This document shows positions 25,927 through 35,125 of a stretch of 64,000 bases of DNA, piece by piece; the stretch's first letter is position 1; each line of letters begins with the position of its first letter. The DNA comes from Nocardioides sp. Soil805. Its GTDB lineage: Bacteria > Actinomycetota > Actinomycetes > Propionibacteriales > Nocardioidaceae. Location: assembly GCF_001429625.1 (NCBI RefSeq), contig NZ_LMSU01000007.1, forward strand, positions 16,020 through 80,019, given 5' to 3'. A model generated the notes under the pieces. That model had not been told where the DNA came from, searched no databases, and worked only from the letters and a program-made list of their open reading frames with translations. The position numbers were made by a program, and so were the translations under genes.

Positions 25927-25930
<4 letters not shown>
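24758..25930 (-). CDS. Polytopic membrane protein, DUF418/HGSNAT-like, CTG start
   Basis: This protein has about 390 residues and ten or so hydrophobic helices, beginning LVAIDVARCLALLGMVATHV. The R-x4-IDVAR-LALLGM pattern is that of heparan-alpha-glucosaminide N-acetyltransferase-like and DUF418/DUF1624 proteins, which move acyl groups across membranes. The conserved N-terminus extends upstream of the only GTG (25888). The best start is CTG at 25930: GGAGG lies eight bases before it, and it overlaps the purE stop as CTGA. Its substrate is unknown. Confidence 0.7.
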
Positions 25931-26442
<512 letters not shown>

Positions 26443-26453
26443 GTCACTCACCT

Positions 26454-27611
26454 TCACTCACTGTGGTTGCCGAGGTCGCCGCGGAACCACGCGGCGGCGT
26501 GCCGCGCGCGCTCCAAGCAGTCGTCGAGGTCGTCGCCGTAGGCGTTGACGTGGCCGACCTTGCGGCCGGGTCGCAGGTCCTTGCCGTAGAGGTGCACCCG
26601 CAGGTGCGGGTCACGGGCCATCGCGTGCGGGAAGCCGTCGTACAGCCGTCCGGTGTCGGCGGGCCCGCCCAGGATGTTGACCATCACGGTCCAGCGCGCC
26701 CGCGGGGCGGGTGAGCCGAGCGGGAGGTCCATGACGGCGCGCAGGTGGTTCTCGAACTGCGACGTGACCGCGCCGTCCTGCGTCCAGTGGCCGGTGTTGT
26801 GCGGCCGCATCGCCAGCTCGTTGACGAGGATGCGGCCGTCGGTCGTCTCGAAGAGCTCGACGGCGAGGATGCCCGTCACGTCGAGCGCCCCCGCGACGCG
26901 CAGCGCGATCTCCTGCGCCTGTCCGGCCAGGGCCGGCGACAGGTCCGGGGCGGGGGCGACGACCTCGAAGCAGATGCCGTCGAGCTGGGTGGAGGCGACG
27001 ACGGGGTAGGACGCGGCCTGGCCGCTGGGCGAGCGGGCCACCAGGGCGGAGAGCTCGCGACGGAAGTCGACGAGCTCCTCGGCGAGCACCTCGACCCCGG
27101 CCGCGGCGGCCGCGGCGAAGGCCGCGTCGGCATCGGCCGGCTCGCGGACCACCCACACCCCCTTGCCGTCGTACCCGCCCCGCGTGGTCTTGAGGACGCA
27201 CGGGAACCCGAACGCCTCCACGTCGGCCGGGGTGGCGACCAGCGCGTTGCGGGGGCACGGGATGCCCAGCTCGGCGAGCCGGGCGCGCATGACGCCCTTG
27301 TCCTGGGCGTGGACCAGCGCCCCGGGTCCGGGACGTACGGCGACGCCGGACTCCTCGAGCGCGTGCAGGTGCGCGGTCGGCACGTGCTCGTGGTCGAAGG
27401 TGACCACGGGGCAGCCCGTGGTCACACGGCGCAGGGTGTCGAGGTCGGTGTAGTCGCCGACCTCGTGGTCGGGGATCACCTGGGCGGCGGAGACGCCCTC
27501 GGCCTCGGCGAGCAGCCGCAGCGGCAGGCCCAGGGCGATCGCCGGCTGCGCCATCATCCGGGCCAGCTGCCCTCCGCCGATCACGGCGAGGGTGGGTGCA
27601 CGGTCGGTCAC
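26454..27611 (-). CDS. purK: N5-carboxyaminoimidazole ribonucleotide synthase
   Basis: This 385-residue ATP-grasp enzyme carboxylates AIR with bicarbonate to N5-CAIR. It has IGGGQLARMMAQPAIALGLP, the glycine-rich ATP loop TTRGGYDGKGVWVV and ELFETTDGRILVNELAMRPH, with HNTGHWTQDGA close behind. The GTG start (VTDRAPTLAVIGGGQ) is set by homology. It lies upstream of purE. The order purK-purE next to a PH-domain protein and birA resembles the Mycobacterium region Rv3275c-Rv3279c. Confidence 0.96.
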   Translation of the reverse strand: MTDRAPTLAVIGGGQLARMMAQPAIALGLPLRLLAEAEGVSAAQVIPDHEVGDYTDLDTLRRVTTGCPVVTFDHEHVPTAHLHALEESGVAVRPGPGALVHAQDKGVMRARLAELGIPCPRNALVATPADVEAFGFPCVLKTTRGGYDGKGVWVVREPADADAAFAAAAAAGVEVLAEELVDFRRELSALVARSPSGQAASYPVVASTQLDGICFEVVAPAPDLSPALAGQAQEIALRVAGALDVTGILAVELFETTDGRILVNELAMRPHNTGHWTQDGAVTSQFENHLRAVMDLPLGSPAPRARWTVMVNILGGPADTGRLYDGFPHAMARDPHLRVHLYGKDLRPGRKVGHVNAYGDDLDDCLERARHAAAWFRGDLGNHSE

Positions 27612-27646
27612 GCAGGAAACCCTAGGGCAGCCGTCCTGAGCGTCGC

Positions 27647-27958
27647 TCAGGTCGTCTCGGCACTCGTCTCGAAGCGCAGCCCGTGGCCCCGCAGGGTGGT
27701 GATGAGCCGCGGCTTGCGCGGGTCGTCGTCCAGCTTGCGGCGCAGCCACCCGAGGTGGACGTCGATGGTCTTGGACGAGGTCCAGAAGGTCGTGTCCCAC
27801 ACGTCCTCCATGAGCTCGGCGCGGGTCACCACCAGACCCGCCCGAGCCATCAGCGCGTGGAGGAGGTCGAACTCCTTGCGGGACAGCCGGATCTCCCGGT
27901 CACCCCTCCACACCTTCCGCTCGTGCGGGTCGAGACGGACGTCCTGGACCTTGAGCAC
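27647..27958 (-). CDS. Stand-alone OmpR/PhoB-type winged helix regulator
   Basis: This 103-residue protein is only the DNA-binding half of an OmpR-class response regulator: LRLSRKEFDLLHALMARAGL, with VVTRAELMEDVW, TIDVHLGWLRRKL and the wing RLITTLRGHGLRFE. No receiver domain is encoded upstream; the frame begins with GTG (VLKVQDVRLDPHERK). It may act as an orphan regulator, or be a relic of a larger gene. Its wHTH is intact, so a true function is likely. It precedes purK by 35 bases on the same strand. Confidence 0.8.
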   Translation of the reverse strand: MLKVQDVRLDPHERKVWRGDREIRLSRKEFDLLHALMARAGLVVTRAELMEDVWDTTFWTSSKTIDVHLGWLRRKLDDDPRKPRLITTLRGHGLRFETSAETT

Positions 27959-28063
27959 GGGCCAAGGTTGCGTGGTGCCGGGTGCCCGTGCGGGCGGTTT
28001 TACCCAAACGTGGACGAATGGTCTGGTCCGGTTGGACGTGTCGTGGGAAAGGGGGGCCGCGGG

Positions 28064-29080
28064 TCAGCGGCGGCGTACGGCGACCGGCTCCACGAGCCCG
28101 AAGCCGTGCACGGGTCGCGCGGGCAGCCGGCGGCTCTCGAACTCCTCGACCGGCAGCTGGTCGGCCGTGCGCTGGTCGATGATGAGGCGGTTGCGCCGCG
28201 CCACGGCCGTCAGCCGCGCGGCCATGTTGACCGGCGGGCCGAACACGTCGCCCAGTCGCGGCACCACCGGCCCCGAGGCGAGGCCCACGCGGACGTCGGG
28301 GAGCTTGGGGTCGCGCCCGATCACGTTGATGATCCCCTCGGCCACCTCGATGGCCGACTCGGCGTCGGCGATCACGAAGAGCACCGAGTCGCCGAGGCTC
28401 TTGATGATCCGGCCGCCGTGGTTGGTGACGACGTCGTGGCAGCGGCCCTCGAACTTCTCCACGAGGTCGCCGATCTTGTCGCGGTCCATCTCGTTGGACA
28501 GCGCCGTGAAGGACACCAGGTCGGCGAAGCCGACCGTCACGTCGACGGTGTGCAGGTCCTCGTCGTTGGCGCCCATCGCCTCCATCCGCGCGACCGCCGC
28601 GGCGAGGTGGCGGCGCCACGCGTAGACCAGCGTCCTCTCGAAGTGGGGGCTGACGTCCTCGATCAGCCGCAGGGCCGAGCCCACGCGGGAGCCCAGGGCG
28701 TCCGGTCCGGCCTCGAGCTCCTCCACCCGGTTGGACAGGGTCGCGACCTCCCAGTCCGCGAGGCGCGCCATGGTCTGGCCGACGCCACGGGTCATGTTGA
28801 CCGCCATGTCGAAGTCGACCGAGCCGCTGTCGACGATCCCGACGACGTCGCGGACCGCCTCGGCGTCGGCCCGGGTGAAGGCCCGCTCGCCCAGCTGGTC
28901 GGGGAAGCCGAGCGCGCGCCACAGGCGTCGCGTCTGGTCCACCGTCACCCCGGTCTCGGAGGCGACCTCGAGGGCGGTCAGCGTGGGCTGCTCGCCCAGG
29001 ATCGCCATGTCCAGGCGCTCGGGGGCCGGGGCCGTCGCGTCCGGCCCCTGCTGCCCGCGGCGTCGGCGCTCAGGTGCCAT
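28064..29080 (-). CDS. Class III adenylate/guanylate cyclase
   Basis: This 338-residue cyclase has an N-terminal helical regulatory domain (about 25-160; LTALEVASETGVTVDQTRRL, FTRADAEAVRDVVG) like that of mycobacterial Rv1264-type enzymes. The catalytic domain follows (about 180-325) with VTVGFADLVSFTALSNEMDR (first metal Asp), GRIIKSLGDSVLFVIAD (second metal Asp, and the Lys of base recognition) and FGPPVNMAARLTAVARRNRL (transition-state Asn and Arg). All key residues appear present, so activity is likely. It overlaps the PH-domain gene by 11 bases. Confidence 0.88.
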   Translation of the reverse strand: MAPERRRRGQQGPDATAPAPERLDMAILGEQPTLTALEVASETGVTVDQTRRLWRALGFPDQLGERAFTRADAEAVRDVVGIVDSGSVDFDMAVNMTRGVGQTMARLADWEVATLSNRVEELEAGPDALGSRVGSALRLIEDVSPHFERTLVYAWRRHLAAAVARMEAMGANDEDLHTVDVTVGFADLVSFTALSNEMDRDKIGDLVEKFEGRCHDVVTNHGGRIIKSLGDSVLFVIADAESAIEVAEGIINVIGRDPKLPDVRVGLASGPVVPRLGDVFGPPVNMAARLTAVARRNRLIIDQRTADQLPVEEFESRRLPARPVHGFGLVEPVAVRRR

Positions 29081-29585
29081 CGTCGACGCGCTCGGCGGCC
29101 GGGCCGCCCGTGGAGAGGGTGTGCAGCTCCTCGGCCACCCGCAGCTGGACCTGCTCGACGCGCGGGATGTCGGAGAGCAGCACCCGGCCGTTGGTGCTGG
29201 CGTCGGAGACGATGAGGGTGCCGCAGCCGAAGAGCCGGTCGACGACGCCGATCTCGAAGTCGACGCCGCTGATCCGGTTGAGCGGGATCGTGCGGCCCTC
29301 CTTGGCGATCAGGCCGGAGCGCTTGATGAAGCGACGGTTGGTGAAGGTGTACGTCGTGGTGAGCCAGTCCAGGAAGGGCCGCAGCACGAACCACACGGCG
29401 ATCGCCGCGGCCACGAGGCCTGCGGCCAGGCCGAGGCCGGTCGAGTCGCTGACGGTGCCGAGCCAGGTCACCGCCGCGGCCAGGAGCACGAGCACGACCA
29501 CCGGGAGGACGAGCGCCTTGGGGTGCGTCCGCGTGGACACGACGACGCGCTCGCCGTCGTTGAGGAGCTTGGTCGGGAAGGCCAC
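29070..29585 (-). CDS. PH domain membrane protein
   Basis: This 171-residue protein has two membrane segments (VLPVVVLVLLAAAVTWL, LGLAAGLVAAAIAVWFVL) and a bacterial PH (YdbS-like) domain: TTTYTFTNRRFIKRSGLIAK, IPLNRISGVDFEIGVVDRLF, GCGTLIVSDASTNGRVLLSD. A homologous protein (Rv3278c) lies beside birA in Mycobacterium. Its molecular role is unknown. The GTG at 29585 is 12 bases downstream of birA on the same strand. Confidence 0.85.
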   Translation of the reverse strand: MAFPTKLLNDGERVVVSTRTHPKALVLPVVVLVLLAAAVTWLGTVSDSTGLGLAAGLVAAAIAVWFVLRPFLDWLTTTYTFTNRRFIKRSGLIAKEGRTIPLNRISGVDFEIGVVDRLFGCGTLIVSDASTNGRVLLSDIPRVEQVQLRVAEELHTLSTGGPAAERVDDGT

Positions 29586-29597
29586 GTCCCGATCATG

Positions 29598-30395
29598 TCA
29601 CTGGCGCGGGCGCACGTGAACGACATCGCCCGCCCCGACGGTGAAGGTCCCCTCGCCGGTGCTCACCACCAGCGCGCCCCGGTCGTCCACGGCGAGCGCC
29701 TCGCCGCGGCGTACCTCCACGCCGTCCGGGCCGCCCGGGAGGTGGACGTCGACCTCGCGGCCCAGGGTGGAGCAGACGTCGGTGTAGGCCGCGCGGAGCG
29801 AGGCGGTGTCGCCGAGCAGGCCCTGGAGGCCGTGCAGGGAGCCCAGCACCTGGCCGAGCAGTCCGGTGCGGTCGACCCGCTCCGAGGTCTCCAGCTCGAT
29901 GGAGGTGGCCAGCGCGACGGGGAGCTCGTCGAGCGTCTGGGAGACGTTGATGCCCACCCCGACCACCGCCGCGGGACCGGTCGGTGTCTCGATCCGCTCG
30001 ACGAGGATGCCGGCCAGCTTGCGCTCCTCGACCAGCACGTCGTTGGGCCACTTGAGGGCGATCTCGGGGATCCGGTCGGCGACGGCGGCCTGGACGGCGT
30101 ACCCCGTCAGCAGCGGCAGCCACGTCCAGTCCTGGGCGGGCACGTCGGGGCGCAGCAGCACCGAGAAGGTCAGCGAGGTGCGCGCCGGGGTCTCCCACAC
30201 CCGGTCGAGGCGCCCCCGGCCCGCGGTCTGGTGCTCGGTGACCACGACGAGGCCCTCCTCCTCCCCCGCACGGGCACGCTCGGCCACCACGGCGTTGGTG
30301 GAGGGGGTGGCCTCGGTGACCTCGACGCGCCAGCCGTCGGGCGCCGCGATGCGGTCGGGGTCGAGTGCTGGGCGCGGTGCCGGGGCGGAGGTCAT
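29598..30395 (-). CDS. birA: Biotin-[acetyl-CoA-carboxylase] ligase
   Basis: This 265-residue enzyme attaches biotin to the carrier lysine of AccA and Pyc. It has TPSTNAVVAERAR, EHQTAGRGRLDRVWETPA (the biotinyl-AMP loop), LKWPNDVLVEERKLAGIL and VVGVGINVSQ. It lacks the N-terminal HTH of the E. coli protein, so it is a monofunctional ligase, as in most actinobacteria. It is divergent from accD, sharing a 42-base region. ATG 30395 is chosen by homology. Confidence 0.95.
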   Translation of the reverse strand: MTSAPAPRPALDPDRIAAPDGWRVEVTEATPSTNAVVAERARAGEEEGLVVVTEHQTAGRGRLDRVWETPARTSLTFSVLLRPDVPAQDWTWLPLLTGYAVQAAVADRIPEIALKWPNDVLVEERKLAGILVERIETPTGPAAVVGVGINVSQTLDELPVALATSIELETSERVDRTGLLGQVLGSLHGLQGLLGDTASLRAAYTDVCSTLGREVDVHLPGGPDGVEVRRGEALAVDDRGALVVSTGEGTFTVGAGDVVHVRPRQ

Positions 30396-30437
30396 GGCAC
30401 TACATTGTCGGACGCAGACAACAGGAGGCCACACGAC

Positions 30438-32069
30438 GTGAGTGCACAGGTGCAGCCCGGCGAGGGCACGGACGTCCCTGCTGGGGACAGCGACATCGAC
30501 ATCCACACGACGGCAGGCAAGCTCGCCGATCTCGAGCGGCGCCTCGACGAGGCGGTCCACGCCGGCTCGGCCAAGGCCGTGGAGAAGCAGCACGCGAAGG
30601 GGCGCAAGACCGCCCGCGAGCGCATCGAGCTCCTCTTCGACGAGGGCTCCTTCGTGGAGCTCGACGAGCTCGCGCGACACCGCTCGACCGCGTTCGGCCT
30701 GCAGGACCGCCGTCCGTACGGCGACGGCGTCGTCACTGGCTACGGCACCGTCGACGGCCGCCAGGTCTGCGTGTTCTCCCAGGACTTCACCGTCTTCGGC
30801 GGCTCGCTGGGCGAGGTCTACGGCGAGAAGATCACCAAGGTGATGGACCTCGCCATCAAGACCGGCTGCCCGATCATCGGCATCAACGAGGGCGCCGGCG
30901 CCCGCATCCAGGAGGGCGTCGTCTCGCTCGGCCTGTACGGCGAGATCTTCCGCCGCAACGTGCACGCCTCGGGCGTCATCCCGCAGATCTCGATGATCAT
31001 GGGCAACTGCGCCGGCGGCCACGTCTACTCCCCCGCGGTCACCGACTTCACGATCATGGTCGACAAGACCTCCGCGATGTTCATCACCGGGCCCGACGTC
31101 ATCAAGACCGTCACCGGCGAGGACGTCACGATGGAGGAGCTCGGCGGCGCGCGGACGCACAACACCAAGTCGGGCAACGCCCACTACATGGCCTCCGACG
31201 AGGAGGACGCCATCGAGTACGTCAAGGCGCTGCTGTCCTACCTCCCCCAGAACAACCTCGACGAGCCGGTCGTCTACGACGAGCAGGCCGACCTCGAGCT
31301 GGGCGACCTGGACCGGGCGCTCGACACGCTGATCCCGGACGGCGCCAACCAGCCGTACGACATGCACACGGTCATCGAGACCGTGCTGGACGACCAGGAG
31401 TTCCTCGAGGTCCAGCCGCTCTTCGCGCCCAACATCATCGTCGGCTACGGCCGCGTCGAGGGTCGCCCGGTCGGCGTCGTGGCCAACCAGCCGATGCAGT
31501 TCGCCGGCACCCTCGACATCGACGCCTCCGAGAAGGCCGCCCGCTTCGTGCGCACGTGCGACGCCTTCAACATCCCGGTGCTGACGTTCGTCGACGTGCC
31601 CGGCTTCCTGCCCGGGACCGACCAGGAGTTCAACGGCATCATCCGCCGCGGCGCCAAGCTGATCTACGCCTACGCCGAGGCGACTGTGCCGCTGATCACG
31701 GTCATCACGCGCAAGGCCTACGGCGGCGCCTACGACGTGATGGGCTCCAAGCACCTCGGCGCCGACATCAACGTCTCGTGGCCCACCGGCCAGATCGCGG
31801 TGATGGGCGCCCAGGGCGCGGTCAACATCCTCTACCGCAAGGAGATCGCGGAGGCCGAGAAGGCCGGCAACGTCGAGGAGCGCCGCGCCGAGCTGGTCCA
31901 GGAGTACGACGACACCCTGGCCAACCCCTACATCGCGGCCGAGCGCGGCTACATCGACGCCGTCATCTCCCCCCACGAGACCCGCTCGGAGATCGTCCGC
32001 TCGCTGCGGCTGCTGCGCTCCAAGCGCGAGACCCTGCCGCCCAAGAAGCACGGGAACATCCCGCTGTGA
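30438..32069 (+). CDS. accD: Acyl-CoA (propionyl-CoA) carboxylase beta subunit
   Basis: This 543-residue carboxyltransferase subunit transfers carboxyl from biotin to acyl-CoA. It has SQDFTVFGGSLGEVYGEKI, INEGAGARIQEGVVSLG (first oxyanion hole), FITGPDVIKTVTGEDVTMEE, FVDVPGFLPGTDQEFNGIIR and ITRKAYGGAYDVMGSKHLGA (second oxyanion hole). It is most like AccD5/PccB, which prefers propionyl-CoA. The GTG start has AGGAGG upstream. It overlaps the epsilon subunit gene (GTGA) and diverges from birA, so biotin ligation and carboxylation are encoded together. Confidence 0.96.
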   Translation: MSAQVQPGEGTDVPAGDSDIDIHTTAGKLADLERRLDEAVHAGSAKAVEKQHAKGRKTARERIELLFDEGSFVELDELARHRSTAFGLQDRRPYGDGVVTGYGTVDGRQVCVFSQDFTVFGGSLGEVYGEKITKVMDLAIKTGCPIIGINEGAGARIQEGVVSLGLYGEIFRRNVHASGVIPQISMIMGNCAGGHVYSPAVTDFTIMVDKTSAMFITGPDVIKTVTGEDVTMEELGGARTHNTKSGNAHYMASDEEDAIEYVKALLSYLPQNNLDEPVVYDEQADLELGDLDRALDTLIPDGANQPYDMHTVIETVLDDQEFLEVQPLFAPNIIVGYGRVEGRPVGVVANQPMQFAGTLDIDASEKAARFVRTCDAFNIPVLTFVDVPGFLPGTDQEFNGIIRRGAKLIYAYAEATVPLITVITRKAYGGAYDVMGSKHLGADINVSWPTGQIAVMGAQGAVNILYRKEIAEAEKAGNVEERRAELVQEYDDTLANPYIAAERGYIDAVISPHETRSEIVRSLRLLRSKRETLPPKKHGNIPL

Positions 32070-32329
32070 GCGGCAGCGAACGATCCGGCGCTGTGAGCGA
32101 CAGCGACAGCGGGCCCGGGACGGCTGCCGCGCCGCTGCTACGCGTGGTCAACCCCGACGCCACCCCCGAGGAGGTCGCGGCCCTGGTGGCCGTGTTCGCC
32201 TCCCTCGGGACCGCGGGCGACGAGGCGCCGAGGCGACGTACGCCGGAGTGGTCGGCGCCGCACCGTGGCGTCCGCCGCACCCACCCCAGCGGTCCCGGCG
32301 GCTGGCGCTCGAGCGCGGCACCCCGCTAG
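32066..32329 (+). CDS. accE: Acyl-CoA carboxylase epsilon subunit
   Basis: This 87-residue protein matches the epsilon subunit of actinobacterial acyl-CoA carboxylases: LLRVVNPDATPEEVAALVAV followed by FASLGTAGDE and a basic, Trp-containing tail (APHRGVRRTHPSGPGGW). It holds the alpha and beta subunits together. Two starts are possible, GTG 32066 (overlapping the accD stop) and GTG 32093, because a 17-base motif around each GTG is duplicated. Confidence 0.88.
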   Translation: MSGSERSGAVSDSDSGPGTAAAPLLRVVNPDATPEEVAALVAVFASLGTAGDEAPRRRTPEWSAPHRGVRRTHPSGPGGWRSSAAPR

Positions 32330-32355
32330 GGGCGGCAGGTCGTAGGGTCGCCTCC

Positions 32356-34044
32356 GTGACCGACACCTCTTCCCGGACCATCGACGCCCTCTGCGAGGCG
32401 TTCGTCGAGGACTTCTGCGCCCTCGACCCCATCGCCGCGACGTACTACGGCGTCGCCGGGCACGACGACCGCCTGCCCGACTACTCGCCGGCCGGCTACG
32501 ACGCCCGCGTCGACCTCGTACGCCGCGCGGTCTCGGCCGTGGAGGCCGCGACGCCCGTCGACGACCGCGAGGCCGCGGCCCGCGACTCCTTCCTCGAGCG
32601 CCACCGCCTCGAGCTCGAGATGGAGGACGCCGGCATCGCGCGGTGCATGGTGTCGGTCATCGACAGCGCCGTCCACGGGATGCGCCAGGTCTTCGACCTC
32701 ATGCCCACCGAGGGCGACGCCGCCCTCGAGGCGATCGACGCCCGCCTCGCGGCGATCCCCGCCGCGGTGCAGGGCTACCGCGTCACCCTGGCCGACGAGG
32801 CGTCGCACGGGCGGGTGTCGGCATCGGCGCAGTACGCGAAGGTCGTCGAGCAGATCCGCGGCTGGACGGGCGAGACGGGCGAGAGCGGGGACTTCTTCGC
32901 CGGCCTCGTCGAGCGCTGTGCCCCCGCCGGCGACCTCGCCGAGCGGATGCGCGAGCACGCCCGGGCGGCCACCCGCGCGTTCGCCGACTTCGGGCTCTTC
33001 CTGTCCGACGAGCTCGAGCCGCAGGGCCGTGACAAGGAGGCGGTGGGCCGCGAGCACTACGCGCTGACCAGCCGCTACTTCCTCGGAGCAACGGTCGACC
33101 TGGAGGAGACCTACGCCTGGGGCTGGCAGGAGCTCAAGCGGCTGGCCGACGACATGGCCGCCACCGCCGACCGCATCCTGCCCGGCGCCACGGTCGCCGA
33201 GGCGGTGGCGCACCTCGACGCCGACCCCGCCCGCGTCGTGCACGGTCGCGAGGCCTTCCGCGACTGGATGCAGGAGCTCGCCGACCGCACGCTCGCCGAC
33301 ATGGCCGACGTCCACTTCGACATCCCCGAGCCGATCCGCCGCATCGAGTGCATGCTCGCCCCGACCAACGACGGCGGCATCTACTACACGGGCCCGTCGG
33401 AGGACTTCGAGCGCCCCGGGCGCATGTGGTGGTCGGTGCCGGACGGCATCGAGGACTTCTACCCGTGGCGCGAGGTGACGACCGTCTTCCACGAGGGCGT
33501 CCCCGGCCACCACCTCCAGGTCGCCCAGACGGCGTACCGCAGCGAGAGCCTCAACCGCTGGCAGCGGCTCATGTGCTGGGTCAGCGGGCACGGCGAGGGC
33601 TGGGCCCTGTACGCCGAGCGGCTGATGGACGACCTCGGCCACCTGGCCGACCCGGCCGACCGCCTCGGCATGCTCGACGGGCAGTCCTTCCGGGCCGCGC
33701 GGGTGATCGTCGACATCGGCATGCACCTCGAGCTGGAGATCCCCGAGGACAACCCGTTCGGCTTCCACCCCGGTGAGACGTGGACCCCCGAGCTGGGCCG
33801 CGAGTTCCTCGGCCAGCACTGCCAGATGGAGTCGGAGGTCCTCGACTTCGAGATCAACCGCTACCTCGGCTGGCCGGGACAGGCACCGTCGTACAAGGTC
33901 GGCGAGCGCATCTGGCTCCAGGCCCGAGACGACGTGCGCGCGCGGCAGGGCGACGACTTCGACCTCAAGGCCTTCCACCGCGCGGCCCTCGACCTCGGCT
34001 CGCTGGGCCTCGACCCGCTCCGGGCGGCGCTCGCGCGGCTGTGA
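32356..34044 (+). CDS. DUF885 family protein, predicted metallopeptidase
   Basis: This 562-residue cytoplasmic protein is a DUF885 member. The zinc-binding motif TVFHEGVPGHHLQVAQTAYR gives HExxxGHH, and the downstream SGHGEGWALYAERLMDDLGH supplies the third ligand Glu. CMLAPTNDGGIYYTGPSEDF and QMESEVLDFEINRYLGWPGQ are also family-typical. It is probably a carboxypeptidase-like hydrolase; the substrate is unknown. The GTG start at 32356 is set by homology. It may follow accDE in one transcript (26-base gap). Confidence 0.85.
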   Translation: MTDTSSRTIDALCEAFVEDFCALDPIAATYYGVAGHDDRLPDYSPAGYDARVDLVRRAVSAVEAATPVDDREAAARDSFLERHRLELEMEDAGIARCMVSVIDSAVHGMRQVFDLMPTEGDAALEAIDARLAAIPAAVQGYRVTLADEASHGRVSASAQYAKVVEQIRGWTGETGESGDFFAGLVERCAPAGDLAERMREHARAATRAFADFGLFLSDELEPQGRDKEAVGREHYALTSRYFLGATVDLEETYAWGWQELKRLADDMAATADRILPGATVAEAVAHLDADPARVVHGREAFRDWMQELADRTLADMADVHFDIPEPIRRIECMLAPTNDGGIYYTGPSEDFERPGRMWWSVPDGIEDFYPWREVTTVFHEGVPGHHLQVAQTAYRSESLNRWQRLMCWVSGHGEGWALYAERLMDDLGHLADPADRLGMLDGQSFRAARVIVDIGMHLELEIPEDNPFGFHPGETWTPELGREFLGQHCQMESEVLDFEINRYLGWPGQAPSYKVGERIWLQARDDVRARQGDDFDLKAFHRAALDLGSLGLDPLRAALARL

Positions 34045-34050
34045 GGTGAG

Positions 34051-34091
34051 CGTGGGCGGTCGCAGCCACCAGAGGACTACGACCGCCCACG
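34051..34091. repeat. 41-bp hairpin element, copy 1
   Basis: CGTGGGCGGTCGCAG (34051-34065) and CTACGACCGCCCACG (34077-34091) are inverted with one mismatch around an 11-base spacer CCACCAGAGGA. An almost identical element lies at 35126-35166. The right arm contains the stop codon of the minus-strand pseudogene (34077-34079). It could terminate the convergent transcripts, but the second copy is not at a gene end. Confidence 0.75.
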
Positions 34092-35092
34092 ACCTCCGAC
34101 CGGGCAGCCGGGGCGACATCGGCGAGGGGTTCCTGCCCAGCCCCGTGCCCCGAGGATGGCCGCCAACGCGCCGACGACACGGCACGGGGACAGCACCTGC
34201 GACCACCCGAGCCGGATCGTCACGAGCGCGTGGACCGCGGCGTCGAGGTCCCGGTCGAGGTCGGCCCACCTGTCCTCGGAGTCCCGGTGCCCGAACCGCC
34301 CGTCGAGCTCGACGACGAGGCCCTCCGCCTCGTACGTCACGTCGCGGACGACCGCGCGACCCTGGCGCGCGTCGCGGACCTGTCGCCGCCCCGCGGGGAG
34401 CCCGTGGGCGCGCTCGACGTCGCGCAGGTAACGGTGCTCCAGCACCGACCGGGCACCCTCGGCCACGTCCTGCAGCACGTCCACCAGCGCGGCCCGGCCC
34501 TTCAGGGTGCCGAGCCGCTCGAGGGCGTGGAGCAGCTTCGTGACATCGGTCCGACCCTGCTGGCAGGCATCGGCCAGCACGGCGACGGCGCCCGCGAGGT
34601 CTCGCTGCGAGGCGACCTTGAGCAACGCCAGCTCCACCGTGACCCGCGGGGGCCACCGGTGCGAGGTCAGCCAGGAGGACGCGCCGCGCACGCGCTCGAC
34701 CCGGACGCCGGGCACCGGCGCCGGGGACCGCCTCGCCGCGTCGATCATCACCCACACGGGGTCGTCCGGTCCGCGCGGACGGCGGTCGCGGCGGACTCCG
34801 TGCAGGTCGAGTGCCGTCTGCCGGTGCGCAGCCGCCGGCCAGTGCAGGAGCACGGCGGCCCAGGTCCGCTGTGAGCGGGTCAACGGGCCGTGTGGTCGAC
34901 GTACACGCCCTCGTGCACGCGGGCCCGCAGCATGCCCCGGATGTCGACGTCGTCCCCGCCGGCCTCGAGGACCTGGCGGCGGGAGACGACCCCCGACTGG
35001 CGCTCCATCAGCCGGCGCAGCGCCGCACGGTCGAGGAGGCAGTCACGGCGGCGGGGCACGAGCGGATGCTGCTCCGTCCGCGTGCAACCCAC
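34077..35092 (-). pseudogene. AbiEi/DUF559-type protein, split by a frameshift
   Basis: Two minus-strand frames together form one protein of about 335 residues. The first (about 70 codons from 35092; alternative ATG 35008) carries an AbiEi-antitoxin-like winged helix (SGVVSRRQVLEAGGDDVDIR, RARVHEGVYVDHTAR). Its stop at 34880 overlaps the second frame as TTGA. The second (34883 to 34077) carries the Vsr-like DUF559 nuclease-type domain (SVLEHRYLRDVERAHGLPAG, GLVVELDGRFGHRDSEDRWA with DLDRDLDAAVHALVTIRLGW). In intact relatives the two parts are joined by HTGPL-like residues. Deleting one G in a GGG run at about 34887 explains the break. Translational recoding is an alternative. Confidence 0.72.
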
Positions 35093-35125
35093 ACCTGGGA
35101 GTCGTGGCCTGTGGAGAGACGCGGT

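Noticed and set aside
29598..32051. Long minus-strand open frame running from accD into birA
   Set aside because: Only the last 265 codons (birA) carry homology; the rest is antisense to accD.
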